A stretch of DNA of 64,000 nt from positions 424,454 to 488,453 of the forward strand of contig VZRZ01006842.1 in NCBI GenBank assembly GCA_013398175.1, read 5' to 3'. Both the position numbers and the translations under genes were made by a program. Positions 62,259 through 64,000 of this stretch are shown here, piece by piece. The stretch is from Climacteris rufus (Eukaryota; Chordata; Aves; Passeriformes; Climacteridae). Every line of letters starts with the position of its first letter. Position 1 is the first letter of the stretch. The notes under the pieces were generated by a model. That model did no database searches and was not told the origin of the DNA. It saw only the letters and a program-made list of their open reading frames with translations.

Positions 62259-64000
62259 ATAGCTTATTATCAATAGCTCGTTTTTAAAAAAAGTGTGTAA
62301 GAAAAGTGCTATTGATCAGTTTTTGAAACATGGCAAACTTTGTTTTTGGCATATAAAACAGACATCTCAGAGTGTCGTGTTAATGTACATGTATTTAATC
62401 AAATAGCTGTGTAGATCAAGGGGTGTCAGGCTTACTTGGCATCTCATATATACTGACCACACCTTGTTAGTTTGTTATAAATAAGGTGTGTGATTCTTTT
62501 GAATGGTTGAACTACATGAATAAATCCAATTGTGTTGCTATCACAAGAATTAAAGTCCACTGTAGAACTAAGGGAATTTAATGCAAAGCATCTCTAATAC
62601 TAAGTGGCTAACAGGAACATAATTGCCATGGATAATGAGAAATAAAAGGATTAGAAATTAAAAATTGCACATTGTCATTCTGATTCTGAATTTATTGTGC
62701 ATTAATTCAGTGGTGAATCCATGCATAGCAAATATCAGGATGGTGAGTTAAATAGGAATGGATCAACTTTCATTGTTGCCTTTTGAGGAAGCAGGAAAAT
62801 ATGGGTCTAGCTGGAACATACAAATTTACCCTCCTTCTAATGTTTAGACCAACACAGACCCACACTTTAGTATGGTCCAATTCACAGATATGTTTTTGCT
62901 GACAGCTGCAGCTATGGGAAATATTTTTATTACTCTATAGGATTTTTAGAGAATATTATAGACTGTATTATGAATCTGCTTCTGATCCAAAACAAGGACT
63001 GAGTAAAAAAACTAGGACAACCCAAACTGCATTGGGTTGTCAAAAATCCATGTTCTGATAAGGCCTATAGTATTGCTTTCTGTGCACATGAAGTGTTTCT
63101 GTTTATACTGAGTTTACCCAATTAAAAATAATGAAGGATTAATGAATCCTTACAGTTTTATACAACAATACTGCGATATAGTGTGACAAGAAAAATAGTA
63201 GTTATATATGTGTAATGTTCCTACAGGTACTAATGGATTCAATTCAACTCTTTTTAAGACCAAATCTTTATCTTCTTATGTTGAGGAAACTTGTATCAAA
63301 GCAATCACTAGCTTATATATGTCAAGAGACAAATCCTGAAAATAAATTCTCTTCATATGCAGGAATAATTAAATCTCAATCATGTGTTGCTGTGTGCATG
63401 GATCATAGATCAGAATTTATTGTCTTAAGGAAAAGTACATCAAGGTTACAAAATCAGAATATCAAAGATCTTACATGTTTCACAAAGCAAATTTCTTACT
63501 TCACCATCTCAAGGATATATTACTATTAAAAGGCAGTGTGTACTTTGCTTTGTTTTTTTGTTTATTGCAGAACATGCAAAGCATTTGGAAATCAGTTAAT
63601 ACCATCTATTTCATGCTCAGGCTTCTCTTCTTATACTCTACATTCTTAATAGTTTCATGATTTTGCCAACTTGCATGATATTACCAATACAGAAAAAGGG
63701 GCTCCCATGATGTAATAAGCCCTTCTGCTTCTGTAACACAAATATTACTGATCTCCTTAGTTTTGAGTCCACACACCTGTAGTAAACAATCTTTGAATAC
63801 AGCTTTTAAAAGAGAGGTGCTTCAGTGCAATGGACTGAACATTCACCCACCATCTGTTATTGGGTTAGACTTTTACCATATTTAGCCTAAATTAAATACA
63901 GGTTCTGCCCAGCTCTCTCTTCCCTTACTCTTGCCCGCCTCAGTGCCTGCTCTCCAGAGGCTCAGCCTCCTTGGTGTGGGCACCAAAACTGTCCCATGAC
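62259..64000. other. Unique AT-rich noncoding DNA
   Basis: About 1.7 kb to the window end. No recognisable gene or element. The last ~100 bases (63900-64000) become more GC-rich and may lead into a feature beyond the window. Confidence 0.5.

Noticed and set aside
1..64000. CRISPR arrays, operons, riboswitches, bacterial or phage systems
   Set aside because: The CR1 and LTR content shows vertebrate nuclear DNA. No spaced direct-repeat arrays, ribosome binding sites or dense gene clusters are present.

Overview
This window looks like bird nuclear DNA from an AT-rich, gene-poor region: intergenic sequence or a long intron. The main evidence is seven clear copies of CR1 LINE sequence. Several end in the tandem ATTCTRTG-type 3' tail that replaces a poly-A tail in avian CR1s, and one retains a stretch of reverse-transcriptase frame. 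An endogenous-retrovirus-like LTR fits the same picture. Nothing in the window looks bacterial, viral or plasmid-like. The species cannot be named from the sequence alone.

Layout. 1-8.4 kb holds three CR1 pieces (181-520 on +, 673-855 on -, and 7675-8415 on -, the last internally deleted), two microsatellites and several short perfect inverted repeats. 8.4-23 kb is mostly unique AT-rich DNA with one CR1 3' end (14034-14502, +) and a small gap inside a poly-A run (17701-17757). At 23.04-23.39 kb there is an isolated CpG-dense island with a near-consensus CTCF-like site. A 15-bp perfect inverted repeat lies 0.3 kb beyond it. 27.06-27.63 kb is another CR1. 36.7-37.85 kb is a GC-rich block around a 689-base gap; its left edge starts like the LTR seen complete at 57.8-58.5 kb. 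At 40.79-40.97 kb is the only convincing gene-like signal: CCAAT, TATAAAAG, an in-frame upstream stop, an ATG, a 27-codon open stretch and a consensus splice donor, together a candidate first coding exon on the + strand. 50.85-52.16 kb is the longest CR1, with a decayed reverse transcriptase. 57.83-58.50 kb is a complete solo LTR on the - strand with a 6-bp target duplication. 61.05-61.11 kb is a small CpG-rich fold-back patch beside a lone N. 62.05-62.26 kb is a further CR1.

The candidate exon cannot be assigned to a named gene and no second exon was found, so no pathway can be described. The repeats form a normal avian landscape. The points most worth following up are the unassigned first exon and promoter, the pair of related LTR ends in opposite orientation on either side of it, the CpG island with the CTCF-like site, and the two fold-back sequences near 23.7 and 61.1 kb. 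I found no undescribed multi-gene system. The remaining open frames are short and scattered and look like chance.
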